In this document: one piece after another, positions 6,340 to 13,535 of the stretch | Numbering within the stretch: the first letter of the stretch is position 1 | Layout of the letters: every line of letters starts with the position of its first letter | NCBI GenBank assembly: GCA_035943635.1 | Contig: DASZBX010000101.1 | Location: 1-27,811 of the forward strand | Length of the DNA stretch: 27,811 bases | Direction: 5' to 3' | DNA from: DASZBX01 sp035943635 | GTDB taxonomy: Bacteria; Actinomycetota; Actinomycetes; Streptomycetales; Catenulisporaceae | The notes under the pieces: generated by a model | Databases searched by the model: none | The model's input: only the letters and a program-made list of their open reading frames with translations | What the model was told of the DNA's origin: nothing | Made by a program: the position numbers and the translations under genes

Positions 6340-7665
6340 ATGGGAGCGCAACGTCCCCGCACGCTCAGAACGGTGACCGGCGCGGGCGGCCAGCCCGACA
6401 CCTACGATCTCGCCCTGGACCCGGACCGCTCGACCCTGGACACCGCGGTCAAGGTCGCCGCCCTGGCCGAGGCGGCCGGCATCGACGCCCTGTTCACCGC
6501 GGACCTGCTCCGCTTCGACGCCCAGGGCACGATCGGCGCCCAGGAACCACTGGTCTTCGTCGCCGCGCTCAGCCAGGTCACCCGGCACATCGGGCTGATC
6601 GCGACCGTGTCCACGACCTTCCACCACCCGTTCAACCTGGCCCGGCTGTTCGGCACGCTCGACCACGTCAGCAACGGCCGCGCGGCCTGGAACCTGGTCA
6701 CCTCCGCACTCGGTGAGGAGAACTACGGCGCCGAGGGCCTGCCGAGCCCGGAGGAACGCTACGCCCGGGCCGCGGAGACCCTGGAGGTCGTCAACGCCCT
6801 GTGGGACAGCTGGCAGCCGGGCGCGCTGACCCGCGGCCCGGACGGGCGGGCCGTGCTGGACCGGTCCAGGATCCGGCCGATCAACCACCGCGGCCGGTAC
6901 TTCAGCGTCGACGGACCGCTGAACCTCCCGCCGCTGCCGCAGGGGCGGCCGGTGCAGATCCAGGCCGGGCAGTCCGAGGCGGGCCTGGCGCTCGGCGCCC
7001 GCTACGCCGAGATCGTGTTCACCTCGCTGCCCACGCTGGAGATCGCGCAGGAGTACACCGCGAAGATCCGGGCCCGGGCCGCCGGGCTCGGCCGCGCGGA
7101 CGGACTGCCGCTGATCTTCAGCTCCCTGCACGCCACCTACGGCGCCACCGAGCAGGAGGCCCGGCAGCTGGTCCGGCAGCGGCAGGAGGAGATCGACTTC
7201 GACCGCGGCCGGCTGGCCGTCGCCGACATGCTCGGCGGCGGCGTCGACCTGTCCGAGGCCGCACTCGACCGGCCGCTGCCGGAGAGCCTGCTGCCGGACC
7301 TCGGCACGGTCAACGGCCGGCGCGGCCGGGTCGAGATCTTCACCCGGTACATCCGGGACGGCTACACCCTGCGCGAACTGATCATCGCCGCCCAGGACAC
7401 CGGGCACTGGGCCGCGGCCGGCACCCCGGAGCAGATCGCCGACGCGGTCGAGGAGCGGTTCCGGGCCGGGGTGCTGGACGTGATCTCGCTCGGCGGCCTG
7501 TCCGATCCGCGCGAGCACGACTTCTCCGTCAACGGTCTGCTGCCCGAGCTGCGCCGGCGCGGCATCGTCCGGCCCGGCTATGACGGCGCGACCCTGCGGG
7601 AGAACCTGGGATTGAGCCTGCCGGCGCGCACCGCGCCCGTCTTCGAAGGACATCAGAGCGTATGA
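6340..7665 (+). CDS. NtaA/SnaA/DszA-family FMN-dependent monooxygenase
   Basis: A 441-residue LLM protein close to CmoJ/NtaA/DszA enzymes. The hallmark stretch STTFHHPFNLARLFGTLDHV, SNGRAAWNLVTS spans residues 91-122, followed by NYG, ERYARAAETLEVVNALWDSW, LPPLPQGRPVQIQAGQS and the terminal ATLRENLGLSLP. Family members split C-N or C-S compounds with FMNH2 and O2; a reductase is not present here. The usual N-terminal F-L-x-x-x-G-H-H-x-x-A-W-R segment is not visible: the protein begins with TLRTVTGAGGQPDTYDLALD and no ATG or GTG lies upstream in the open frame (from 6193). GGAG precedes the ATG. Its stop overlaps the next gene (ATGA). It is controlled by the leader peptide at 5992. In B. subtilis the CmoJ relative works on acetylated S-(2-succino)cysteine; transfer of that role here is a hypothesis. 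Confidence 0.92.
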   Translation: MGAQRPRTLRTVTGAGGQPDTYDLALDPDRSTLDTAVKVAALAEAAGIDALFTADLLRFDAQGTIGAQEPLVFVAALSQVTRHIGLIATVSTTFHHPFNLARLFGTLDHVSNGRAAWNLVTSALGEENYGAEGLPSPEERYARAAETLEVVNALWDSWQPGALTRGPDGRAVLDRSRIRPINHRGRYFSVDGPLNLPPLPQGRPVQIQAGQSEAGLALGARYAEIVFTSLPTLEIAQEYTAKIRARAAGLGRADGLPLIFSSLHATYGATEQEARQLVRQRQEEIDFDRGRLAVADMLGGGVDLSEAALDRPLPESLLPDLGTVNGRRGRVEIFTRYIRDGYTLRELIIAAQDTGHWAAAGTPEQIADAVEERFRAGVLDVISLGGLSDPREHDFSVNGLLPELRRRGIVRPGYDGATLRENLGLSLPARTAPVFEGHQSV

Positions 7666-9179
7666 AAACCATCGTGATCTGCGGCGGCACCGACGGGATC
7701 GGGCGGGCGCTGGCCGAGGCCCGGCTCGGGAGTGGTGACACGGTCGTCGTCGTCGGCCGCAGCGCGGCGAAGGGCGAGGCCTTCCTGCGGTCGGCCGAGG
7801 CGCTCGGCGCCGGTCCGCGGGCGCACTTCGTCCGCGCGGACCTGAGCCTGGTCGCCGAGAACGAGCGGGTGGCCGAGACGGTCCGGTCGCGGTTCCCGGT
7901 CGTCGACGCGCTGGTGTTCTGCGCCCGGTTCTACCGCAGCGAGCGCACGGAGACGGCCGAGTGCCTGGAGGAGAACTTCGCGCTCTTCTACCTCAGCCGT
8001 TACCTGCTCGGGCACGGTCTGGCCGACGCCTTGGAGCGGGCCGGGCAGTCCTCGGTGGTGAACGTGGCCGGTCCCGGCGCGGGCCTGGACCTGGTGCAGT
8101 GGGACGATCTGCAGCTGCGGCACGGCTATCACGGCGGCGCGGCGCTCGGGCAGGGCGGGAAACTCAATGATCTGCTGGGCGTGCGCTTCGCCGAGCGGTA
8201 CGGGCACCGCGGCATTCGCTATGTCCTGATTCACCCGGGCGTCACGGCGACCGGTTTCGCCGGCGAGTACGACGAGCAGACGCGCCGACACGTCGATGCG
8301 CTGCGGGCACAGGCCAAGCCGGTCGAGTCCGCCCTGCCGCCGATCCTCGCCGCCATCGACGCGCCGCCGGCCGAACCGCTCAGCGCGTTCGTGGAGGGGC
8401 GGCGGATCGACGTGGCCGACGGCTCGTTCGACCCGGCCGCCGCCCGCCGCCTGGAGCAGGCCACCGAACGGATCCTCGCGCAGCACCATCCCCTGGACAA
8501 CCCGGTGCGGGCCTCCCTGCTCGGCCCGCACGCGCGGTTCGCGCTGAGCGCGGGCCAGGCGCTGCGCTACCCGGCCGAGGTCTCGCCGTTCGCCGCCCTG
8601 CCGGATTGGCCGGGCGAGGACGACTGGCGCGACGCCGCCGAGTTGCTCGGGCCGGGCGGCGTGCTCGTCCTGGCGGCCCGCACCGATCTCGCCGCGCCGG
8701 CCGGGTGGGAGGTGCTGATGGACCTGCCGGGCGTCCAGCTCGCGGCCGAGGACGTGATCGGGAAGGCCGACGAGGAGGCCGTGCAGCTCGGCCCCGAGGA
8801 CGTGCCGGAGATGATCGCCCTGGTCGAGCGGACCAAACCCGGGCCGTTCCTGGCCCGGACGATCGAGATGGGCGCTTACCTCGGCATCCGCCGCGATGGC
8901 GAGTTGGTGGCGATGGCGGGCCAGCGGCTGCACCCGCCGGGCTGGACCGAGATCAGCGCGGTGTGCACCCGGGAGGATCACCGCGGGCACGGGTTCGGCT
9001 CCCGGCTGGTGCTGGCCCTGGTCGCGGAGATCAGGTCCCGCGGCGAAACGCCGTTCCTGCACGCCGCGGCCGGGAACCTCAACGCCATCCGGTTGTACGA
9101 GTCGCTGGGGTTCCGCCTGCGGCGGCAGGTGCGGTTCATCGGCATGCGCGTGCCCGGCGGCCCGGACGCCGGCGAATGA
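7662..9179 (+). CDS. SDR-GNAT fusion protein (short-chain dehydrogenase plus N-acetyltransferase)
   Basis: A 505-residue two-domain protein in one uninterrupted frame. Residues 1-272 are an SDR-like Rossmann domain: GGTDGIG (8-14), VVNVAGPG in the fourth-strand region, then HPGVTATGFAGEY after strand six. The canonical Tyr-x-x-x-Lys is not present: four residues before K167 is a Gly, and the usual Ser is not seen, so the redox active site is unconventional. Residues 275-505 are a GNAT: LDNPVRASLLGPHARF (278-293), ISAVCTREDHRGHGFGSRLV (431-450) with the acetyl-CoA loop RGHGFG, and NAIRLYESLGF (474-484). The GNAT half is a clear paralogue of the next gene. The start at 7662 overlaps the previous stop (ATGA). 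It probably couples acetylation of an amine substrate to the oxygenase upstream; the substrate is unknown. Confidence 0.88.
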   Translation: MKTIVICGGTDGIGRALAEARLGSGDTVVVVGRSAAKGEAFLRSAEALGAGPRAHFVRADLSLVAENERVAETVRSRFPVVDALVFCARFYRSERTETAECLEENFALFYLSRYLLGHGLADALERAGQSSVVNVAGPGAGLDLVQWDDLQLRHGYHGGAALGQGGKLNDLLGVRFAERYGHRGIRYVLIHPGVTATGFAGEYDEQTRRHVDALRAQAKPVESALPPILAAIDAPPAEPLSAFVEGRRIDVADGSFDPAAARRLEQATERILAQHHPLDNPVRASLLGPHARFALSAGQALRYPAEVSPFAALPDWPGEDDWRDAAELLGPGGVLVLAARTDLAAPAGWEVLMDLPGVQLAAEDVIGKADEEAVQLGPEDVPEMIALVERTKPGPFLARTIEMGAYLGIRRDGELVAMAGQRLHPPGWTEISAVCTREDHRGHGFGSRLVLALVAEIRSRGETPFLHAAAGNLNAIRLYESLGFRLRRQVRFIGMRVPGGPDAGE

Positions 9180-9219
9180 CGGCCGGCGAATGACGACCAG
9201 CCAATGACGACCGGCGAAG
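9168..9219 (+). repeat. 14-bp tandem repeat forming an ATGA stop-start ladder
   Basis: About 3.7 copies of the unit GCCGGCGAATGACG: 9168-9181 and 9182-9195 identical, 9196-9209 with three changes, then a partial copy to 9219. Each unit carries ATGA, and 14 is not a multiple of three. The fusion gene's TGA (9177-9179) overlaps an ATG at 9176, whose five-codon ORF ends at a TGA (9191-9193) overlapping an ATG at 9190. That second five-codon ORF ends at a TGA (9205-9207) overlapping the ATG at 9204, which opens the next GNAT frame. Confidence 0.85.
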
Positions 9220-9272
9220 AGCGATTCCCCCTTTTTGCCGGCCCCCTGAAGTCTCAGAAAGCGACCACGATC

Positions 9273-10007
9273 ATGCTCACCGAGCCCGTTGCGACCGCCT
9301 CCGAGCCGCGACCCGCCCTGGTCCCGCCGCCCGGCCACGTCCTGGACCGTTCGGTCTGGGAGTCGCTGACCGGGCACCACGCCCGGTTCGCCGAACACCG
9401 CGGCCGGGCAGCCCGCTACCACCCCGACGTCGCGCCCTTCGTCGCGCTGGCCGACCCGGCCGACCCGCGGGCCTGGGCCGACGCCGCCGAGCTGGTCGGC
9501 CCCGGCGGTTCCCTCTCGCTGACCGGCCCGGCGACCTGGCCGGACGGCTGGGAGGTGCAGTTCCAGGGCGAGAGCGTCCAACTGGTCGACACCGGCTTGG
9601 CGGCCCGACCGGACCCGGAGGCGGTCCGGCTGGGCCCGGATGACGTGCCGCAGATCCTGGAACTGATCGACCGCACCAGGCCGGGCCCGTTCCGCCCGCG
9701 CACCATCGAGCTCGGCACCTACCTCGGCATCCGCCGCGGCGGTGTCCTGGTCGCGATGGCCGGGGAACGCCGGCACCCGCCCGGCTGGACTGAGATCAGC
9801 GCGGTGTGCACCGACGAGGCGTTCCGCGGGCATGGGCTGGCCACCCGGCTGGTGCGCGCGGTCGCGGCCGGGATCCGCGACCGCGGCGAGACCCCGTTCA
9901 TGCACGCGAACGCCGCCAACACCAACGCCATCCGGCTGTACGAGTCGCTCGGGTTCACGCTGCGCAGCAGGACCCTGTTCACCTCGCTGCACTGGACCGC
10001 AGCCTGA
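9273..10007 (+). CDS. GNAT-family N-acetyltransferase, paralogue of the fusion's C-terminal domain
   Basis: A 244-residue acetyltransferase. It aligns along its length with residues 275-505 of the preceding fusion: HVLDRSVWESLTGHHARF versus HPLDNPVRASLLGPHARF, then AAELVGPGGSL, PGPFRPRTIELGTYLGIRRG, HPPGWTEISAVCT, RGHGLATRL (185-193, acetyl-CoA binding) and NAIRLYESLGF. It transfers acetyl from acetyl-CoA to a small amine or amino acid. I chose the ATG at 9273 because codons 9204-9272 have poor GC third positions and the paralogy begins later. The ATG at 9204 is in frame, coupled to the upstream stop ladder, and would add 23 residues. It is the last gene of the operon driven from 5956; a tandem domain duplication is evident. 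Confidence 0.88.
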   Translation: MLTEPVATASEPRPALVPPPGHVLDRSVWESLTGHHARFAEHRGRAARYHPDVAPFVALADPADPRAWADAAELVGPGGSLSLTGPATWPDGWEVQFQGESVQLVDTGLAARPDPEAVRLGPDDVPQILELIDRTRPGPFRPRTIELGTYLGIRRGGVLVAMAGERRHPPGWTEISAVCTDEAFRGHGLATRLVRAVAAGIRDRGETPFMHANAANTNAIRLYESLGFTLRSRTLFTSLHWTAA

Positions 10008-10100
10008 GCATGCATGAGTCCTGATGGACCCGGCCGGCTCGGCCGACACCCGGGCACGGCCGACGGCCGGGCAGGCCGGGCGGGCGGACACGGGCCGGCG

Positions 10101-10186
10101 GGCGCGCGGACACGACCGGGCGAGCGGACGCGGCCGGGCGGCGGACGCGGGCGGGCGGGCGGGCACCGGCGCGCGGACACGACCGG
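10101..10186. repeat. 19-bp direct repeat in a GC-saturated gap
   Basis: GGCGCGCGGACACGACCGG occurs at 10101-10119 and 10168-10186. The 190-base gap 10008-10197 between the convergent GNAT gene and the oxidase gene is almost entirely G/C, with many GCGGAC and GGCGGGC variants. No gene or clear terminator stem is seen in it. Confidence 0.7.
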
Positions 10187-10197
10187 CCGGCCGGACC

Positions 10198-11307
10198 TCA
10201 GCCCGACGCGGCCACGACCGTCCGCCCGAGCGCGAACCGTCCGGCGCCGGGCCGGCCGGCGACCAGGTCGGCCGCGAGTTCGCCGACCAGCGGGGCGAAC
10301 TTGAACCCGTGCCCGGAGAACCCGGCCAGGACGGTGACCGGGCCGTCGCGGTCGATCACGAAATCGTGGTCGGGCGTGATCGTGTACAGGCAGGTGGTCG
10401 CCTCCGGGCGGGTCGAGTCGGCGCCGGGCAGCCAGTGCTCGGCATAGGCCCGGAGCCGGTCGCGGGCGGCCGCGTCGATGGTGCGGTCGCAGCGGTCCGG
10501 GTCCACGATCGGGCCGACCCCGTGATGGCCGACCTTGATTCCGTCAACGCTGCCCAGGCCGTAGACGCCGCCGTCCACGGCCAGCCCCGCCCCGGGATGG
10601 TGGATGAAGCTCGGCCAGGCCAGCGGATCGGCGGCCGGGAAGTGCACCGGCTGCTCCCGGGTGACCCGCAGCGGAGGCAGGCCTCGAACAGTCTCGGCCG
10701 CCAGACCCGGAGCCCAGCCGCCGACCGCGACCACGGCCCCGTCCGCGAGGATCACCTCGCCGTCGGTCGTGACCACCTCCACCCGGTCCGGCCCGCGGCG
10801 GACGACCTCGGCCACCCGGACCTGATGCCTGGCCGTCGCGCCGCGGGCGGCGGCCGCCTCCTGGAACGCGAGGACGGCGTCATCGGCGTGCACCCGCCCG
10901 GCGTCGGGATGGAACACCACACTGGTGTCGAAACGCAGGCCCGGCCACTGCTCGCCGGCCTGCTCCGGGCGCAGGATCCGGGCCTCGTGCCCGGCTTCGC
11001 GCAGGCGGGCGTGCAGCTGCTCCACCACCGGCGCCGGGCCGTGGTCGACCGCGCCGGTCAGGGTGAGCAGCTCCCGGCCGGACTCCTGCTCGATCCGGCG
11101 CCACAGCGGCAGGGACCGGGCCGTGAGCGACACGTAGAACTCGTCGGCGTAGGCCAGCCGGAAGATCCGGGACGTGCCGTGCGAGCTGCCCTCCGTGTGT
11201 CCGGGTACGGACCGTTCCAGCAGAGTCACCCCGAATCCCCGGGACGCCAGCTGCCAGGCGGCCGCGGAGCCCATGGCCCCGCCGCCGATCACCACGATCT
11301 CTGTCAT
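10198..11307 (-). CDS. Sarcosine oxidase/N-methyl-L-tryptophan oxidase-like FAD-dependent oxidoreductase
   Basis: A 369-residue flavoenzyme of the monomeric sarcosine oxidase (MSOX/SolA) family, with typical full length. Residues 4-15 form the FAD-binding strand-turn-helix IVVIGGGAMGSA, with E31 at the end of the second strand. SSHGTSRIFRLAY follows at 41-53. C306 in TTCLYTITPDHDF matches the covalent 8-alpha-S-cysteinyl FAD site. K258 in GIKVGHH corresponds to the oxygen-activating lysine, and GFSGHGFKFAP is at 329-339. The family oxidises secondary amines such as N-methyl amino acids, giving H2O2 and an aldehyde or imine. The ATG at 11307 follows GGAG. The same frame stays open far upstream over unrelated genes, but the Rossmann start fixes this ATG. 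The true substrate is uncertain; an N- or S-modified amino acid from the neighbouring importer is plausible. Confidence 0.9.
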   Translation of the reverse strand: MTEIVVIGGGAMGSAAAWQLASRGFGVTLLERSVPGHTEGSSHGTSRIFRLAYADEFYVSLTARSLPLWRRIEQESGRELLTLTGAVDHGPAPVVEQLHARLREAGHEARILRPEQAGEQWPGLRFDTSVVFHPDAGRVHADDAVLAFQEAAAARGATARHQVRVAEVVRRGPDRVEVVTTDGEVILADGAVVAVGGWAPGLAAETVRGLPPLRVTREQPVHFPAADPLAWPSFIHHPGAGLAVDGGVYGLGSVDGIKVGHHGVGPIVDPDRCDRTIDAAARDRLRAYAEHWLPGADSTRPEATTCLYTITPDHDFVIDRDGPVTVLAGFSGHGFKFAPLVGELAADLVAGRPGAGRFALGRTVVAASG

Positions 11308-11340
11308 GTCAGTGTGCTCCGTTGCGGTTCCGAGGGTGTT

Positions 11341-11847
11341 GCAACCCATCTGCGGACATTGACGGGTAAGCGGTGGGTGCGCAAGGTCGTGACCGGCGCG
11401 GTCGTGTTCGGCGCCGCGGAGATCGCGGCCGCCCTGGCCCCGGACTATCCCGTGTTCCTGGCCCTGCTCGTGCCGACCGGATTCGCCCTGATGACCACCA
11501 ACGCCGCGGTCAGCGGCTACGTTCAGGTGGAGGTCGACGAGGCGATGCGCGGCCGGGTGATGGCCGTCTACACGGTGATCGCGACCGGCGGCACGCCGAT
11601 CGGCGGCCCGGTCATCGGCTGGGTGAGCCAACACGCCGGGGTGCGCTGGGGCCTGGGCGTCGGCGCGTCGGTGTCCATCGCGGCCTGGCTGGCCCGCCGC
11701 CTGGCGCAGACGCCGGGCGACCCCGCACTCGTCACGGAGCCTGTGCACGAGCCGGCACCCCCTCCCCACTGTCGTCGAAGGTGGAATCGATGTCTGATCA
11801 ACTGGCGAGCCCCGCGGTCCGGACGAGGCCGGATGAGAACGGGGTGA
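11341..11847 (+). pseudogene. MFS transporter remnant (C-terminal membrane segments only)
   Basis: Reading from about 11341 (GTG at 11377 is the first in-frame start-like codon) gives the last three or four membrane helices of an MFS exporter of the EntS/MFS_3 kind: VVTGAVVFGAAEIAAALAP, FLALLVPTGFALMTTNAAVS, VEVDEAMRGRVMAVYTVIA, GGTPIGGPVIGWVSQHAGVR. The first roughly 270 residues of a normal transporter are missing: the upstream DNA is the promoter region and start of the divergent oxidase gene. The frame stays open to 11847 but is shadowed by the GNAT start at 11790. It looks like a deletion scar. A weak TTGACG-17-CAAGGT promoter (11359-11387) inside it could now serve the GNAT gene. Confidence 0.75.
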
Positions 11848-12335
11848 CCGTACGGCTGGTCGAGCCGGCCGAGTACGACGAGGTCGGGAGCCTGGCGGTG
11901 GCCGCCTACAGCCACGACTACACGATCTCCGAGCACTACCGCGCCTCGCTGCTCGACGTGGCCCCGCGCGCGACCGAGCACGAGGTCTGGGTCGCCGCGG
12001 ACCAGGCGGACGGCCGGGTGCTGGGCACCGTCGCGACGCCGCGGCCGGGCGGGCACATCTCCGAACTGGCCGGCGACGGCGAGTTCGACTTCCGGCTGCT
12101 GGCGGTCGCGCCGTCCGCCCGCCGGCGGGGTATCGGGCGGCTGCTGGTGGAACACGTTCTGGCGGAGGGCCGGCTGCGCGGCGCGCACCGGGTGGTGATG
12201 AACGGCGGCCCGCACATGACCGGCGCGCACCGGCTCTACCTGGAGCTCGGATTCCGCCGGCTGCCCGAGCGGGAGACCAAGGTGATCGAGGGCCGGACGC
12301 TCTACGCCTTCGGCCTCGATCTCGACCAGCCCTGA
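11790..12335 (+). CDS. GNAT-family N-acetyltransferase
   Basis: A 181-residue single-domain acetyltransferase. Strand-loop FRLLAVAPSARRRGIGRLLV (101-120) contains the acetyl-CoA pyrophosphate loop RRRGIG, and GAHRLYLELGFRRLPERE is the C-terminal substrate-side segment. The start is the ATG at 11790, with GAAGG upstream. The MFS remnant frame overlaps its first 58 bases in another phase, suggesting the two were once translationally adjacent. Its length is similar to the B. subtilis SnaA type that acetylates modified cysteines, but nothing in the sequence proves this substrate. It is followed by a strong bidirectional terminator and the convergent amino acid importer. Confidence 0.88.
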   Translation: MSDQLASPAVRTRPDENGVTVRLVEPAEYDEVGSLAVAAYSHDYTISEHYRASLLDVAPRATEHEVWVAADQADGRVLGTVATPRPGGHISELAGDGEFDFRLLAVAPSARRRGIGRLLVEHVLAEGRLRGAHRVVMNGGPHMTGAHRLYLELGFRRLPERETKVIEGRTLYAFGLDLDQP

Positions 12336-12384
12336 CCCCGGCCCCGCCGCGCCCGCGCGGGGACCGTTCGGGCACCGCCGGAAC

Positions 12385-12431
12385 ACCGGCGGGTGGGGTT
12401 CGCCGCGCCGCCGCGAACCCCACCCGCCGGT
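12385..12431. terminator. Strong bidirectional terminator hairpin
   Basis: A perfect inverted repeat: CCGGCGGGTGGGGTTCGC (12386-12403) and its complement GCGAACCCCACCCGCCGG (12413-12430), a nine-base loop, and one further A-T pair outside. It separates the convergent GNAT gene (stop 12335) and the ABC substrate-binding gene (stop 12444). It has no U tract, as usual in this kind of genome. Confidence 0.85.
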
Positions 12432-12443
12432 CGGTCAGCCGGA

Positions 12444-13472
12444 TCAGGAGTTGGTCAGCGGCAACCCGGGCGGGTTGATCTGCGAGGTCGGCACGGCCTC
12501 GTTGGACAGGTTGTACGCCGCCAGCCACTGCGCGTACTGACCGTGCGCGATCAGGTAGTTGATCGCGTCGGCGAGCGGCTTGGCCAGGCCGTCGCCCTTC
12601 TTCGTGGTGGCCGCGATCAGACCCTGCAGGGTGGCCCCGGCGCCGGAGAACTTGCCGGCGTTGCGGGTCGGGTTGGTCGTGCTCGCCGCCTGCTTGATGT
12701 GGTACGCGATGCCCGGGTTGGGCCCGAAGTACGCGCTGATCTGCCCGGACGCGAGCGCAAGCTCGGTGGCGTTGTCGTCCGGGTAGTACTTGACGGTCAC
12801 GGTCTTGCCCTCGGCCTTGAGCTGGGTCTGCCACTGCAACAGCAGCTTCTCCTGGTTGGTGCCCGAGCCCACGGCCACGGTCTGCCCGGCCAGGTTCTCG
12901 TAGTTCCCGTCGAAGTTCCAGGTGCTGCTCTTGAGCACCTCGAAGGCCAGGTTGTCCTGCCGGTAGGAGGCGAAGTCGTACTTCTCCTGCCGCTGGTCGG
13001 TGTCGGTGATGTTGGAGAAGCCGACATCGGTCCGGCCGCTGTCGATCCCGACGAACAGATTGTCCCAGGTGGCGTTCGTGACCTCGGGGGTCAGCCCGAA
13101 CACCGCGGCGACCAGCCGGCCGAGGTCCGGCTCCGACCCGGTCAGCGTCTTCTGGTCGTCGCCGACGAAGGACAGCGGCGGGAAGCCGGCCGGCAGCGCG
13201 CCCTCGCCGATCACCAGCTTGCCGGTGCCGACCAGGGACTTGGGCAGCTCGGCCCGGATCGAGGCGACTTCGGGCACGGATATGCTCGCCTCGGTGGCCG
13301 CGCCGTTCGAGTGCGCGCCGACGTCGACGGCGGTGGTCCCGTTCGCTGCGGGCGCCGCGGCCACCGACGGGGACGAGCTGGCGCAGGAAGACAGGCCTAG
13401 GGCCAGGGCGAGGGCTACTGGAACTACTCTCCATGACTTAATAAACGCGTAGAGTGATCGATTGGTTGCCAT
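12444..13472 (-). CDS. Polar amino acid ABC transporter substrate-binding lipoprotein
   Basis: A 342-residue SBP_bac_3-type protein. The basic N-terminus and hydrophobic stretch end in the lipobox LSSC with the lipidated Cys at 30, so it is membrane-anchored outside the cell. The mature part has EPDLGRLVAAVFGL, TWDNLFVGIDSGRTDVGFSN, an NLAGQTVAVGSGTNQEKLL hinge and QISAYFGPN, typical of cystine/glutamine-type receptors. The ATG at 13472 has AGAAGGAAA just upstream; another ATG at 13514 would put 14 extra residues before the signal peptide and lacks this site. It is the last gene of the importer operon, 63 bases after the ATPase. The ligand is likely an amino acid or an S-modified cysteine, from context. 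Confidence 0.92.
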   Translation of the reverse strand: MATNRSLYAFIKSWRVVPVALALALGLSSCASSSPSVAAAPAANGTTAVDVGAHSNGAATEASISVPEVASIRAELPKSLVGTGKLVIGEGALPAGFPPLSFVGDDQKTLTGSEPDLGRLVAAVFGLTPEVTNATWDNLFVGIDSGRTDVGFSNITDTDQRQEKYDFASYRQDNLAFEVLKSSTWNFDGNYENLAGQTVAVGSGTNQEKLLLQWQTQLKAEGKTVTVKYYPDDNATELALASGQISAYFGPNPGIAYHIKQAASTTNPTRNAGKFSGAGATLQGLIAATTKKGDGLAKPLADAINYLIAHGQYAQWLAAYNLSNEAVPTSQINPPGLPLTNS

Positions 13473-13535
13473 GAGTTTCCTTCTTTCTGGTTCTGACGGA
13501 AATTTTGTGATCACCGCGGCCGGATGGCCGCGGCA

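Noticed and set aside
12393..13400. A plus-strand frame antisense to the amino acid binding protein
   Set aside because: The minus-strand gene has a lipobox, family motifs and a ribosome site; the antisense frame has none.
10198..13434. A minus-strand frame open for about 1,078 codons across the oxidase, the GNAT region and the binding-protein gene
   Set aside because: Only the part up to 11307 resembles a protein; the rest is out of phase with well-supported genes and lies across the perfect terminator at 12385-12431. Long open shadows are expected at this GC content.
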